DNA from: Aggregicoccus sp. 17bor-14
Lineage (GTDB): Bacteria > Myxococcota > Myxococcia > Myxococcales > Myxococcaceae
Length of the DNA stretch: 64,000 nucleotides
Assembly: GCF_009659535.1 (NCBI RefSeq)
Contig: NZ_VJZZ01000004.1
Coordinates: forward strand, 434,001-498,000
Reading direction: 5' to 3'
Under the pieces are notes generated by a model, which saw only the letters and a list, made by a program, of their open reading frames with translations, made no database searches and was not told the origin of the DNA. This document shows positions 36,014-44,615 of the stretch, piece by piece. Position 1 is the first letter of the stretch. Each line of letters starts with the position of its first letter. The position numbers and the translations under genes are program-made.

Positions 36014-37201
36014 CTAGTGCAGCGGACGGGGCCCCTCCCGCGGGCCCTGCGGGAAGGGCTCGCGCGCGAGCTCCCGCATCGGCGAGGGTCCCTTCAGCAT
36101 CCGCTCCGGGTGCGTACCCGCCGGGTCGATCTCCTCCCGCGGGTAGGCCAGGGCCGTCGCGAGCTGGCCCACCACGCCGTCCCACTCCGAGCGCAGCGCG
36201 ACGTAGTGGCGGGCCCCCGCCTCCTCGTCCTCGGCGGTCCGGATGCCGGCCTGCTGCAGCCGCTGGAGCGCGGCGCTGTAGCGCCGGCGCCAGCGCTCCT
36301 TCACCTCCGCGCTCGGCGGCTCCGGGTGGGCCGCGCCCCTCGACATGAAGGTCTCGGCCAGGGAGCCGCTCGCGAGCCTCGACGCCTCCCACAGCTCCGC
36401 CACCGCGCCCGACTCCTGCAGCCAGCCATACTCCTGCTCGTCCAGCGCACTGCGGATGAGCGACACGGCATCCAGGCTCACCGTGCAGATGGAGGACACC
36501 GCGTAGTACGGCACGGTGAAGCGGAAGTAGAAGAGCACCGGGTAGAAGTGGTGGATCTCCTTCATCGCGGCGACCGAAGCCGCCAGCTCCGACAGGTTGG
36601 AGTAGCCGCCCTGGAACTGCCCCTTCGGACCGAGCCGGGCCACGAGCTCCGCGGCGTCCTCGCGCTGCGCGGAGAAGAGGTAGAGGCGCAGCCCGAGCGC
36701 ATTGCGTTCCTTGAGCGCGGAGTAGACCTGCATCAGGTACGTGAGGGTGAGCGAGACCACCGACAGGCCCGCCAGCGAGTTGAACAGGAAGAAGAGCTTG
36801 AAGGCCCCCGTCTGCGGGGAGAAGTTGCTGCCCCCCACGATGGAGACGCTGTTGCCGCCCACGTACATGGCGGTGATGAAGTCGGTCGGGGTCGGTCCGC
36901 TGCTGGCGCGCACCGCCGTGCCGAGCACCGGGTGGATGACCAGCGCCGTTGCGAGCGTCAGTCCCAGGGCCCACGTCGCCACCAGCACCCCAAGGACGGC
37001 CGGCCCGCAGAAGGACATGGCGACGCGGCGGTGCCTGCCCAGCGGCCGCGACGCCGCGCGGAAGAGCCGCCAGACCCCGTGTGAGATCCGCGGCGCCAGG
37101 ATGCCCGTGCCCAGCCGCGCGTAGAGCACGGTGAGGAACACGTCCAGCAGCACGACCGCGAGAAGGAGGAAGCCACTTGTCTGTTCCAGCCAGCGGGGCA
37201 T
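36014..37201 (-). CDS. Two-TM potassium-channel-like membrane protein with altered filter
   Basis: 395 residues with an AAGGAG site. Membrane segments lie at about 8-27 and 63-88, then a pore-like re-entrant stretch and a third helix at about 130-160 (KLFFLFNSLAGLSVVSLTL). The filter-like sequence VSIVGGSNFSPQTG aligns with the TVGYGDxxP of potassium channels but lacks GYG. The remaining 230 residues are soluble with helices (EEAGARHYVALRSEWDGVVG). It follows the aminotransferase by 12 bases and is the last gene of that operon. Ion selectivity, if any, cannot be predicted. Confidence 0.6.
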   Translation of the reverse strand: MPRWLEQTSGFLLLAVVLLDVFLTVLYARLGTGILAPRISHGVWRLFRAASRPLGRHRRVAMSFCGPAVLGVLVATWALGLTLATALVIHPVLGTAVRASSGPTPTDFITAMYVGGNSVSIVGGSNFSPQTGAFKLFFLFNSLAGLSVVSLTLTYLMQVYSALKERNALGLRLYLFSAQREDAAELVARLGPKGQFQGGYSNLSELAASVAAMKEIHHFYPVLFYFRFTVPYYAVSSICTVSLDAVSLIRSALDEQEYGWLQESGAVAELWEASRLASGSLAETFMSRGAAHPEPPSAEVKERWRRRYSAALQRLQQAGIRTAEDEEAGARHYVALRSEWDGVVGQLATALAYPREEIDPAGTHPERMLKGPSPMRELAREPFPQGPREGPRPLH

Positions 37202-37213
37202 GTGCGTTCTCCT

Positions 37214-38428
37214 TCAGAGGCAGCGCTCGAGGATGTCCAGGCCCTCGTGCACGGTCTGCCTGGAGATGGTGAGCGCGGGGAAGAGAGTGAGGGTGTCGTC
37301 GTCGATGCTCAGGAGGAGCCCCGCCTTGCGGCAGCGCTCGGCGAGCGCACCGGCGGAGGCCCCATTCTCGAACTGCAGGCCGATGGCGAGGCCGGTGACG
37401 CGGATGTCCACGGGGGAGCCGAAGTCCATCGGGTGGAGCCGGGAGCGGAAGTCCTCGCTGCGCTCCGCCACGTTCTTCAGCAACTGCGTCTGGTGCTCGC
37501 GCAGGTACGCGAGGGTGGCGAGCGCTGCCTCCACGCTGAGCGGGTGCCAGCCGTACGTGGAATAGACGTTGACCTTTCCCTCGGCCGCCCGGGCCACCCG
37601 CTCGGTGGCGACGGTGGCGCCGATGCCCGCGTGCCCGCCCGTGAGGGCCTTGCCCAGCGTGAGGATGTCCGGCGCGAGGCCGAAGAGCTCGGAGGCAAAG
37701 AGGCGGCCCGTGCGTCCGAAGCCCGTGGCCACCTCATCGAGGATGAGCAGCGTCCCGTAGCGGCGGCACAGGCGCTGGACGCCGCGCATGAACTGCGCGT
37801 CGGGGACGAGCGCCCCCAGGTTGCAGATGATGGGCTCCATGATGAAGGCGGCCACGTCCCGCTTGCGCAGCAGCCGCTCCACCCGGTCCACCGCGTTGGC
37901 GTCCAGGGGGGGCTTCAGCTTCAGGCAGCCGCGCAGGAGGTTGGGCAGGTGCTCCCGGTACTCGGAGGCGCCCACGCTCATCGTGCCCAGCGAGTTGCCG
38001 TGGTAGCTGTCCTCGATGGACACGAACTTCGAGCGGCCGGTGGAGGCCATGGCCAGCTGGAGGGCAATCTCCACCGCCTCGGTTCCACCGGTGGCCCGAT
38101 AGCTGCGCTGCAGGCGGCCCGGGGTGAGGTCCGCCAGCTGTTTCGCGAGCTCCGTCCACGGCCCATACAGGTACGAGGGGTGGACGTAGTCGGGGCCGTC
38201 GAAGCGGCGCAGGCGTGCGCGGATTTCCCGCACGTCCCAGCCGAGGTTGCCCACGCACCACCCCGCGGTGAAGTCCACGTAGCGGCGCCCGTCCGCCCCC
38301 TCCACGTAGCTGCCCCGGGCGCCGACGAGCTGCACGTCGCGCGGTGGGGAGTCGCGGCCCATGTACCGCCCGTCCGCGCGCTTCACGCTCGTGCTTGCCC
38401 TCGAGGACCCTCGCCGCGGTGCCGTCAT
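37214..38428 (-). CDS. Class III pyridoxal-phosphate aminotransferase
   Basis: 404 residues from the ATG at 38428. The fold-type I sequence is complete: GRRYVDFTAGWCVGNLGW near the start, TGGTEAVEIALQLA for phosphate binding, LLILDEVATGFGRTG with the cofactor-binding Asp, and DILTLGKALTGG with the PLP lysine. Omega-aminotransferases of this class use substrates such as 4-aminobutyrate, ornithine derivatives or diamines; which one applies is not visible. It lies 20 bases after the formaldehyde dehydrogenase gene and 12 before the channel-like gene. Confidence 0.92.
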   Translation of the reverse strand: MTAPRRGSSRASTSVKRADGRYMGRDSPPRDVQLVGARGSYVEGADGRRYVDFTAGWCVGNLGWDVREIRARLRRFDGPDYVHPSYLYGPWTELAKQLADLTPGRLQRSYRATGGTEAVEIALQLAMASTGRSKFVSIEDSYHGNSLGTMSVGASEYREHLPNLLRGCLKLKPPLDANAVDRVERLLRKRDVAAFIMEPIICNLGALVPDAQFMRGVQRLCRRYGTLLILDEVATGFGRTGRLFASELFGLAPDILTLGKALTGGHAGIGATVATERVARAAEGKVNVYSTYGWHPLSVEAALATLAYLREHQTQLLKNVAERSEDFRSRLHPMDFGSPVDIRVTGLAIGLQFENGASAGALAERCRKAGLLLSIDDDTLTLFPALTISRQTVHEGLDILERCL

Positions 38429-38448
38429 GGGACTCCCGTGCGCTTCGG

Positions 38449-39591
38449 TCAGGCGGCCGGCTGCAGGACGACCTTGGTCCAGCCGTTGTCGCGCTTGTCG
38501 AAGTGCTGGTAGCCGTCCGCTGCCTTGTCGAGCGGGAGCGTGTGCGAGACGATCCACGAGGGCTTCGCCTTGCCCACGTGGATGAGCTCGCGCAGCTGGC
38601 GGTTGTAGGCCTTCACGTTGCACTGGCCGGTCGCCACGCGCTGCCCCTTGAACCAGAGCATGCCCCAGTCGAAGGCGATCTCACCATTCTTGGCCAGGGG
38701 GTTCGGGCCGCCGGGGTCCTGGGGGACGTAGACGCCCACCACGCCGATGCCGCCGGTGAACTTCACCGACTTCACCAGGTTGTTCATCGTCATGTTGGGG
38801 TGCTCCTTGCCCTGCGGGTCGTGCGCCTGGTAGCCCACGCACTCGCAGCCGCGGTCGGCGCCCTTGCCGTTGGTGAGCTCCATCACCCGCTCGACGGGGT
38901 CCACCTTCGAGTCGTCGATGGGGATGGCGCCGATCTTCTTGGCGAGTGCGAGCCGGTCCGGATGGCGGTCGACGACCATCACCTTGCTCGCGCTCTTGAG
39001 GGTGGCCGAGAGCGCGGCCATCAGTCCCACGGGCCCTGCACCGTAGATGACGACGGACTCGCCCGGCATGAGCCCGGCGAGCTCGGTGACGTGGTAGCCG
39101 GTGGGAAAGATGTCGGCGAGCATCACGTAGTCGAGCTGCTTTTCCTCGGCGTCCTCGGGCAGCCGCAGGCAGTTGAAGTCCGCCCAGGGCACGCGCAGGT
39201 ACTCGGCCTGCCCGCCGTTGTAGGGCCCCATGTCGGCGAAGCCGTAGGCGGCACCGGCCGTGCCCGACGGATTCGCGGTGAGGCAGAAGGCGGTCAGGCC
39301 GTGCTCGCAGTTCGCGCAGTGGCCGCAGCTGATGTTGAAGGGAACGGCGACCCAGTCGCCCTTCTTCAGCTTGTCCACCGCCGGGCCGACCTCGACCACC
39401 TCTCCGAGGTTCTCGTGCCCGAGCACCCGGCCCGACTCCATGTCGGTGCGGCCTTCGTACATGTGCAGGTCGGAGCCGCAGATGTTGGTGCTGCGGATGC
39501 GCACCACCGCATCGGTGGGCCGCTCGATCTTCGCGTCCGGCACCTCTTTCACCCTGACCTTGCGCGGTCCCTCGTAGACGAGTGCTTTCAT
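38449..39591 (-). CDS. Glutathione-independent formaldehyde dehydrogenase-like zinc dehydrogenase
   Basis: 380 residues behind CAGGGAG. MDR-type alcohol dehydrogenase. The catalytic zinc Cys is in STNICGSDLHMYEG, GHENLGEVVEVG follows, and the structural-zinc cysteines are in CGHCANCEHGLTAFC. The NAD loop is VVIYGAGPVGLMAALSA. The insert after the nucleotide domain (GYQAHDPQGKEHPN) and WFKGQRVATGQCNVKAYN are typical of the FDH group that oxidises formaldehyde without glutathione. First gene of an operon with the aminotransferase and the channel-like protein. Confidence 0.9.
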   Translation of the reverse strand: MKALVYEGPRKVRVKEVPDAKIERPTDAVVRIRSTNICGSDLHMYEGRTDMESGRVLGHENLGEVVEVGPAVDKLKKGDWVAVPFNISCGHCANCEHGLTAFCLTANPSGTAGAAYGFADMGPYNGGQAEYLRVPWADFNCLRLPEDAEEKQLDYVMLADIFPTGYHVTELAGLMPGESVVIYGAGPVGLMAALSATLKSASKVMVVDRHPDRLALAKKIGAIPIDDSKVDPVERVMELTNGKGADRGCECVGYQAHDPQGKEHPNMTMNNLVKSVKFTGGIGVVGVYVPQDPGGPNPLAKNGEIAFDWGMLWFKGQRVATGQCNVKAYNRQLRELIHVGKAKPSWIVSHTLPLDKAADGYQHFDKRDNGWTKVVLQPAA

Positions 39592-39921
39592 GGCGTCTCC
39601 CTGGGCAGGCTGTGCATGGAGTTGCAGCAGCTCAAGACGAGCTTTCGCAGGAGGTCACATCAGGACAACCCCCTAGTACCGAGCGGGCGTGCCGCGCGGC
39701 AGCGGGGTGAGTGCAGCGCTGCAGGGCCCGCCCTGACGTTTGCTGCCCGTGGGCCGAAGGAGCGCGTGCTCGGTCTTGCAACTCAGCTGCGGGTGCAGCG
39801 CACAGGGAACGCGCCGCGCGGGCGGCGTGGTGCACTTGCTGTCGCCCACAGCGGAGCTCGGGCGCGGCACGCCACCCGGCGCAGGATGCTGCCGGCGGGA
39901 GGCGAACCGGGCCCTCGGAAG
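39592..39921. other. Gene-free gap upstream of the formaldehyde dehydrogenase gene
   Basis: 330 bases between the dehydrogenase start and the end of the 191-residue protein gene. I see no gene here; the open frames are short and lack coding signs. An imperfect 15-base palindrome (GAGTTGCAGCAGCTC, 39619-39633) lies about 28-42 bases upstream of the dehydrogenase ATG and could be an operator. A promoter is expected here but none is convincing. Confidence 0.5.
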
Positions 39922-40497
39922 TCAGTGCGCGTAGCGTGCTCGCGGCGAGAGAGCCGGCGCGCGGCGCAGGTCACCACGCACCGCGCTGAAGTTGACGCGC
40001 CGAGTGCCTCCCCCGCTTTCCGCGAAGTACCGGCGGCCGAGGAGCCCTGCCACCGCGAGCGGCACTGCCACGGGCGCGAGCTTGGCGAGCCGGTGCTCGA
40101 ACGAGTCCACGCGGTCTCCCAGCAGCTTGAGCAGCCAGTGCTGGGGCTTGTGGTCCGGGTAGCTGTTGGCCCACTTGCGCACCAGGCCGGAGAGGCCCTT
40201 GGGCTGGCAGACGGTGCCGAACACCGGGGGCCACTCCCGGTTGCTGCGCCCGTGCTTGAAGGGCGCGGAGCGGGCCGGGTCCATCCGCACGATGTCCACC
40301 TGCGCGTTGGACATGAGCTGTGGCGTGCGGTGGCTCGGCACGCCGGGGCGGCGCGCGTAGTCGCGATCCACGCCCCAGTGCGAGGGCCGGCGCGGCGGCT
40401 CCAGGGCCTTGTAGCCGGAGCGTTGGTAGATGTCGCCGAGCCCGGTCACCTTCGGCTCGCGGAGCTTCTCCTGCGTCACTTCGGTCAGTGTCTGCAT
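39922..40497 (-). CDS. Protein of unknown function with one membrane segment
   Basis: 191 residues from an ATG with a CGGAGA site, starting 15 bases after the alcohol dehydrogenase gene. The start (LTEVTQEKLREPKVTGLGDIY) and middle (DYARRPGVPSHRTPQLMSN) are polar, then about residues 137-153 form a possible membrane helix (LAKLAPVAVPLAVAGLLG). The C-terminus is basic. I do not recognise a family. The close spacing suggests co-expression with the dehydrogenase. Confidence 0.6.
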   Translation of the reverse strand: MQTLTEVTQEKLREPKVTGLGDIYQRSGYKALEPPRRPSHWGVDRDYARRPGVPSHRTPQLMSNAQVDIVRMDPARSAPFKHGRSNREWPPVFGTVCQPKGLSGLVRKWANSYPDHKPQHWLLKLLGDRVDSFEHRLAKLAPVAVPLAVAGLLGRRYFAESGGGTRRVNFSAVRGDLRRAPALSPRARYAH

Positions 40498-40512
40498 GGT
40501 GTGTCTCCGGAG

Positions 40513-41667
40513 TCAGTGGATGGTGGTGCCGTTGGGGAACAGGGCGACCTTGATGCAGCCGTCGTGCTTGCGCGCCATGGTCCGGTAGAGCTCGGGGGCC
40601 GCCTCGAGCGGACCGCGGTGCGTGAGCACCTCCGAGGGGCGGATGCGTCCGGCGCGGATGTGCTCGAAGAGGTGGGGCATGTAGCGCTTCACGCTCGCCT
40701 GGCCCGTGCGCATGGTCTGCGCCTTGTTCATGTACGTGCCGATGTCCACGCTGGTGAAGGGCGGGCCGTACGCGCCGATGACGGAGATGACGCCGCCCTT
40801 GCGCGTGGCGTGGATGGCGGTGTTCAGCGCCTGCGGGCTGCCCGCCTCCAGCTTCGCGTAGATGCCGAGCGCGCGGTGCGTGGCCGAGCCTGCCGCCTCG
40901 GCGCCCACCGCATCGATGGTGGCGTCCGCACCGAGGTCCTCGGTCATCCCCTTCACCGCCGTCACCACGTCCACGTCGCGGAAGTTGAGCGTCTCCACGC
41001 CGAGCCAGCGCCTCGCGAACTCGAGCCGGTACTCCTCCTGGTCCACGGCGATGACGCGCCCGGCCCCCATGGCCCACAGCGACCACATGGCGAAGAGGCC
41101 CACCGGGCCGCAGCCGAGCACCAGCACGGTCTCCCCGCCCTTGATGTCGCACATCTCCGCGGCCTGGTAGCCGGTGGGGAAGGCATCGGTGATGGGCAGT
41201 GCGTCCAGGCTCGACACGTCGTCGGGGACCTTCTCCGCGTCCACGCCGATGAAGGGCACGCGCACGTACTGGGCCTGGCCACCGTCGTAGCCGCCCATGG
41301 TGTGCGAGTAGCCGTACATGCCGGCCGCCGCGTCCGTGCTCGGGCTGGTGTTCATGCAGCAGGAGCTGAGGCCGCGCTGGCAGAAGTAGCAGGCGCCGCA
41401 GAAGATCTGGAACGGCAGCGCCACGCGGTCGCCCTTGCGCACGCCCTTCACCTGCCTGCCCACCTCCTCGACGATCCCGACGAACTCGTGGCCGAAGGTG
41501 GAGCCCACGCGGGTGTCGGGGATCAACCCGTGCAGGATGTGGAGGTCCGAGCCGCAGATGGCCGCGGTCTCCACGCGCACGATGCCGTCCTGGGGATGCT
41601 CGATTCGCGGGTCCGCCTTCTCCTTGACGGTGACCCGCCAGGGTCCTTCGTACGACAGCGCTTGCAT
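40513..41667 (-). CDS. Zinc-dependent alcohol dehydrogenase
   Basis: 384 residues with a GAGGAA site. The same MDR fold as the dehydrogenase at 38449, with about one third or more of positions shared by eye. Catalytic zinc Cys in ETAAICGSDLHILHG, GHEFVGIVEEVG, structural cysteines in CGACYFCQRGLSSCC, and NAD loop VLVLGCGPVGLFAMWS. DQEEYRLEFARRWLGVE shows the acidic residue that selects NAD over NADP. The AGSPQALNTAIHATRKGG region is like FDH-type glutathione-independent members. It heads a two-gene unit with the 191-residue protein. Confidence 0.9.
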   Translation of the reverse strand: MQALSYEGPWRVTVKEKADPRIEHPQDGIVRVETAAICGSDLHILHGLIPDTRVGSTFGHEFVGIVEEVGRQVKGVRKGDRVALPFQIFCGACYFCQRGLSSCCMNTSPSTDAAAGMYGYSHTMGGYDGGQAQYVRVPFIGVDAEKVPDDVSSLDALPITDAFPTGYQAAEMCDIKGGETVLVLGCGPVGLFAMWSLWAMGAGRVIAVDQEEYRLEFARRWLGVETLNFRDVDVVTAVKGMTEDLGADATIDAVGAEAAGSATHRALGIYAKLEAGSPQALNTAIHATRKGGVISVIGAYGPPFTSVDIGTYMNKAQTMRTGQASVKRYMPHLFEHIRAGRIRPSEVLTHRGPLEAAPELYRTMARKHDGCIKVALFPNGTTIH

Positions 41668-42221
41668 GGGTTCCTCGCTCGAGGCGCGCGCCGTGACGCC
41701 GGGATGACGCCGGCGGTGCCGTGCGAAGGCTGGACATCCGCATCGCCGCGCGACACCTCGGAGGGCGGGGGGAAGGCCACCCTTCATGCAGGTTCACGGC
41801 GCGGTCGGATGGTCTCTACCCCATGAAGGGCGGGCTCTCCCGCGCAGCGCTCGTGCGACGAACCCTGCGCATCTCCGAGACGAACCCTGCGCATCGCTTC
41901 CTATTCGTCACCGAGGCGAGCCCCCACGGCGCCCGCGCCCTGTCCTGCGCAGACGGCCGCCTTCTGGCTCGGCGCCCAGGGCGCCGGTGCAGGCCCTCGC
42001 AGCGTACCCGGGAGGGTTCCCGAAACTGAGTTGCGTTGCGTCGCGCTCGCGCTGCCCCAGAGTCGTGAGCCCGACCGGACGCAGGACCCATCGTTCCCGC
42101 TGGGCTCCTTGCGTTCGGTCGCTCCCCCTGTGAGCAGCAGACACTGCCCCTGAAGGAAGTGGTCGCGGCTGCGGGCCGTCCACAGCGTGTCGTCGTCCAC
42201 AGGGAGGGGAGGAGGAAGGTG
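41668..42221. promoter_or_regulatory. Divergent intergenic region with a direct repeat
   Basis: 554 bases between two divergent genes with no credible gene of its own. It contains two identical 17-base units (GACGAACCCTGCGCATC) at 41857-41873 and 41879-41895, spaced by 22 bases from start to start, in the same direction. This is the likely site of both promoters; the repeats could bind a regulator. Confidence 0.45.
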
Positions 42222-43418
42222 ATGGGCTCTCTTCAGCTCCCGCGGCGAGGGTTCCGCCATCAGAGCGGGGCGTCGGCCGTGGCCTGCGTGACGCTCCTCA
42301 TCTGCGCGGGCCAGGCGTTCGGAGCGGATGCGAAGATGCGCGCCAAGGGCACCTTCGTCGTGACGAATACCGCGACGGGCGAGAAGCGCGGCCTCGCGAA
42401 CGCGAGCATCGAGCTCTGCGACGAGGATGGAGGCGGCATGTGCTCGGTGTTCGCCAGGGGCACCACCGGCCCTTCGGGCGAGTTCGACGTGAGCGGCACC
42501 TCGGGCGACTGGGCCGGAGACCTCCCCGAGCTCGAGGTGCGCATTCGCGCCGAGAACCCCGGCGTGCGGGTCAAGAACCGCGACGGCCACATCTACTGCT
42601 TCAAGACCCGCACGGTCGAGAACGTGCACCACGGACAGGTCGTCGACTTCGGAGAGGTCTCCCCCCTCATCGGCCGCAACTGCACGTACGGCGGCAGCGC
42701 CGCGGTCGAGCAAGGGGCCTGGATGATCTACCGGTATGCGACGGAGGCCTTCGATTTCCTGCGCGGCGCCTCGACGCCCGACGTCTTCCATGGCGTCAAC
42801 CCCAAGGCCCCCGGCACTGGAGTCGGCCTGCAGGAGATCACCTGGCCGCACGACGACGCCGCGTCGAGTGGCGGCGTGCTCGTCTTCGACCGTGGTGGCT
42901 TCCTGGCCTGCTGCGGCAGCGAGTGGAGCTACCGCAACATCACCCAGGCGTACACCGTGGGGGTGATGGCCCAGCAGCTGGGTCCCACCTCGGCTTCCCC
43001 CCTGGATTGGATGGGCAGCTTCCCCGCCTTCCTGCTCGAGGTGATGAGCCAGGCGAGCGGCCGCGGTACCGGGCCTCTCTGCACCTCCACGGGGCTGTGC
43101 GGAACCATCGAGCTGCCGCCGCACACCTCCCACGCAGTGGGAGGGCTCGAGCCCGTCGTCGCTGACCTCGCCATCCTCTGGGACCTGCTGGACGCCGCCA
43201 ACGGCGAGGACCATGACCGCAATGGTTCCGTGGACCAGACCACCCTCAGTCTGGACCAGCTGTGGGAGGCGATGCGCAACGACCCAGTCCCATCCGACGA
43301 CCAGCACAACCATCCGCGGAACATCGTCGAGCTCGGCCACAACCTCACGGCGCTCAGGCCCGACCTGGCGACCCCCATCCGCCTGACCTTCCACGAGAAC
43401 CACGTGGTGCTGCCCTGA
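42222..43418 (+). CDS. Secreted protein of unknown function with an EF-hand-like loop
   Basis: 398 residues from the ATG with a very strong AGGAGGAAGGTG site. Signal peptide ending AGQAFGAD. A beta-rich N-terminal half (GTFVVTNTATGEKRGLANAS; FDVSGTSGDWAGDLPELEV) resembles a Transthyretin-like or DUF extracellular domain. A calcium-binding-like loop DHDRNGSVDQTT lies near residue 335, and His/Cys positions (HDDAASS, FLACCGSEW) suggest metal or disulphide use. Function not recognised. It is divergent from the alcohol dehydrogenase gene. Confidence 0.7.
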   Translation: MGSLQLPRRGFRHQSGASAVACVTLLICAGQAFGADAKMRAKGTFVVTNTATGEKRGLANASIELCDEDGGGMCSVFARGTTGPSGEFDVSGTSGDWAGDLPELEVRIRAENPGVRVKNRDGHIYCFKTRTVENVHHGQVVDFGEVSPLIGRNCTYGGSAAVEQGAWMIYRYATEAFDFLRGASTPDVFHGVNPKAPGTGVGLQEITWPHDDAASSGGVLVFDRGGFLACCGSEWSYRNITQAYTVGVMAQQLGPTSASPLDWMGSFPAFLLEVMSQASGRGTGPLCTSTGLCGTIELPPHTSHAVGGLEPVVADLAILWDLLDAANGEDHDRNGSVDQTTLSLDQLWEAMRNDPVPSDDQHNHPRNIVELGHNLTALRPDLATPIRLTFHENHVVLP

Positions 43419-43524
43419 GCCGGACGCCACGCGCGCCGCCGCGACGAGCCGCACCTGCGTGCGCAGCCTCCGCTCGGTGGCCTGGCTCCTGCGCGTAGCC
43501 AGGTGCGTCGCAAGCCTCCGTGGC

Positions 43525-44433
43525 ATGAGCGCGTTCCTGCAGTCCCTGCTGGGCATCGTCATCCCCCTCTTCGCCGTCTCGAGCATGGCCTCCGTGGGGC
43601 TGGCGCACCCGCTGCGAGAGGTGACCCGGCCGCTGCGCCGCCCGGTCAAGGTGGCGATGGCGCTGCTCGCGAACTTCGTCGTCGTTCCGCTGCTGGGCCT
43701 GCTGCTGCTGCGGGTGTTCGACCTGGCCCTCCCGCAGAAGGTCGGCCTGTTCCTCGTCGCCAGCGCCGCGGGCGCACCCTTCCTGCTCGCACTCGTGCGG
43801 ACCGCGAGGGCGGACGGTGCGCTGGCCGGAGGCCTGCTCATGCTGCTGCTGCCCAGCACCCTCGTCTTCCTGCCACTCGTGCTCCCGCTCGCGCTCCCGG
43901 AGGCCCACGAGCACGTCGGCGCCGTGGCGAGGAGCCTCGCGCTCACGCTCCTGCTGCCGCTCGCGCTCGGCATCGTCGCCCGGTGGAGGTTCGGGCAGCG
44001 CGTGGAGCGCCTGCTCCCGGTGCTCCAGAAGGTCTCCACCCTCTCGCTGCTGCTCCTGCTGCCCGCCTCGCTACTCGCGAACCTGCGCGCCATCGCGTCA
44101 CTGCGGGGCACCGGGGCCATTCCCGCGGCCGCGCTGCTCGTCGCCGGCGCGCTGCTTACCGGCTACCTCGCGGGCGTCCCGACGCGGGAGTGGCGCGTCG
44201 TGCTCGGGCTGGGCACGGGCCAGCGCAACGTGGCCGCGGCGATGACCGTCGCCACGAGCGGCTTCGACACGGAGGAGCCGCTGGTGATGGTGGTCGTCAC
44301 CTCGCTGGTGGGCTTCGCCCTGCTCTTTCCCGCGGCCTGGGCGCTGCGGCGCCTGCTCGAGCGGCACCGTGCACCGAGGCGCCCGCGCTTCAGTGAACCG
44401 GAGACGGAGCAGCTCGGCCGGAGGCGGGCGTGA
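43525..44433 (+). CDS. Bile acid:sodium symporter-like (BASS) permease
   Basis: 302 residues from the ATG at 43525; the longer in-frame start adds a basic non-hydrophobic leader. About ten hydrophobic segments span the protein. FAVSSMASVGLAHPLREVTRPL and FVVVPLLGLLLLRVFDL match the first half of the BASS family, and GLGTGQRNVAAAMTVATSGF matches its conserved crossover region. Transport of bile acids is not implied; organic anions are common. It precedes the sulfatase gene by 182 bases. Confidence 0.8.
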   Translation: MSAFLQSLLGIVIPLFAVSSMASVGLAHPLREVTRPLRRPVKVAMALLANFVVVPLLGLLLLRVFDLALPQKVGLFLVASAAGAPFLLALVRTARADGALAGGLLMLLLPSTLVFLPLVLPLALPEAHEHVGAVARSLALTLLLPLALGIVARWRFGQRVERLLPVLQKVSTLSLLLLLPASLLANLRAIASLRGTGAIPAAALLVAGALLTGYLAGVPTREWRVVLGLGTGQRNVAAAMTVATSGFDTEEPLVMVVVTSLVGFALLFPAAWALRRLLERHRAPRRPRFSEPETEQLGRRRA

Positions 44434-44615
44434 CGGGGCTGCGTTCCGGCGCTCTGCCAGGAGTACGGCGAGGTGCCGTCCGCCCGGCGCGGGCGAGCCT
44501 GGCGGACGCGAGGCCGGCCGTGCGCCCGCATGGGCCCGGGGTCCAGCCGGCGCGGGTAGCCCGTCGTGCCCACCGTCCTCTGCACCCGCCTCGCGCGTGA
44601 CCTGGAGCGACGACC

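Noticed and set aside
41721-42133. Short open frames in the divergent region between the alcohol dehydrogenase and the secreted protein
   Set aside because: They lack ribosome sites and domain content and overlap each other on both strands.
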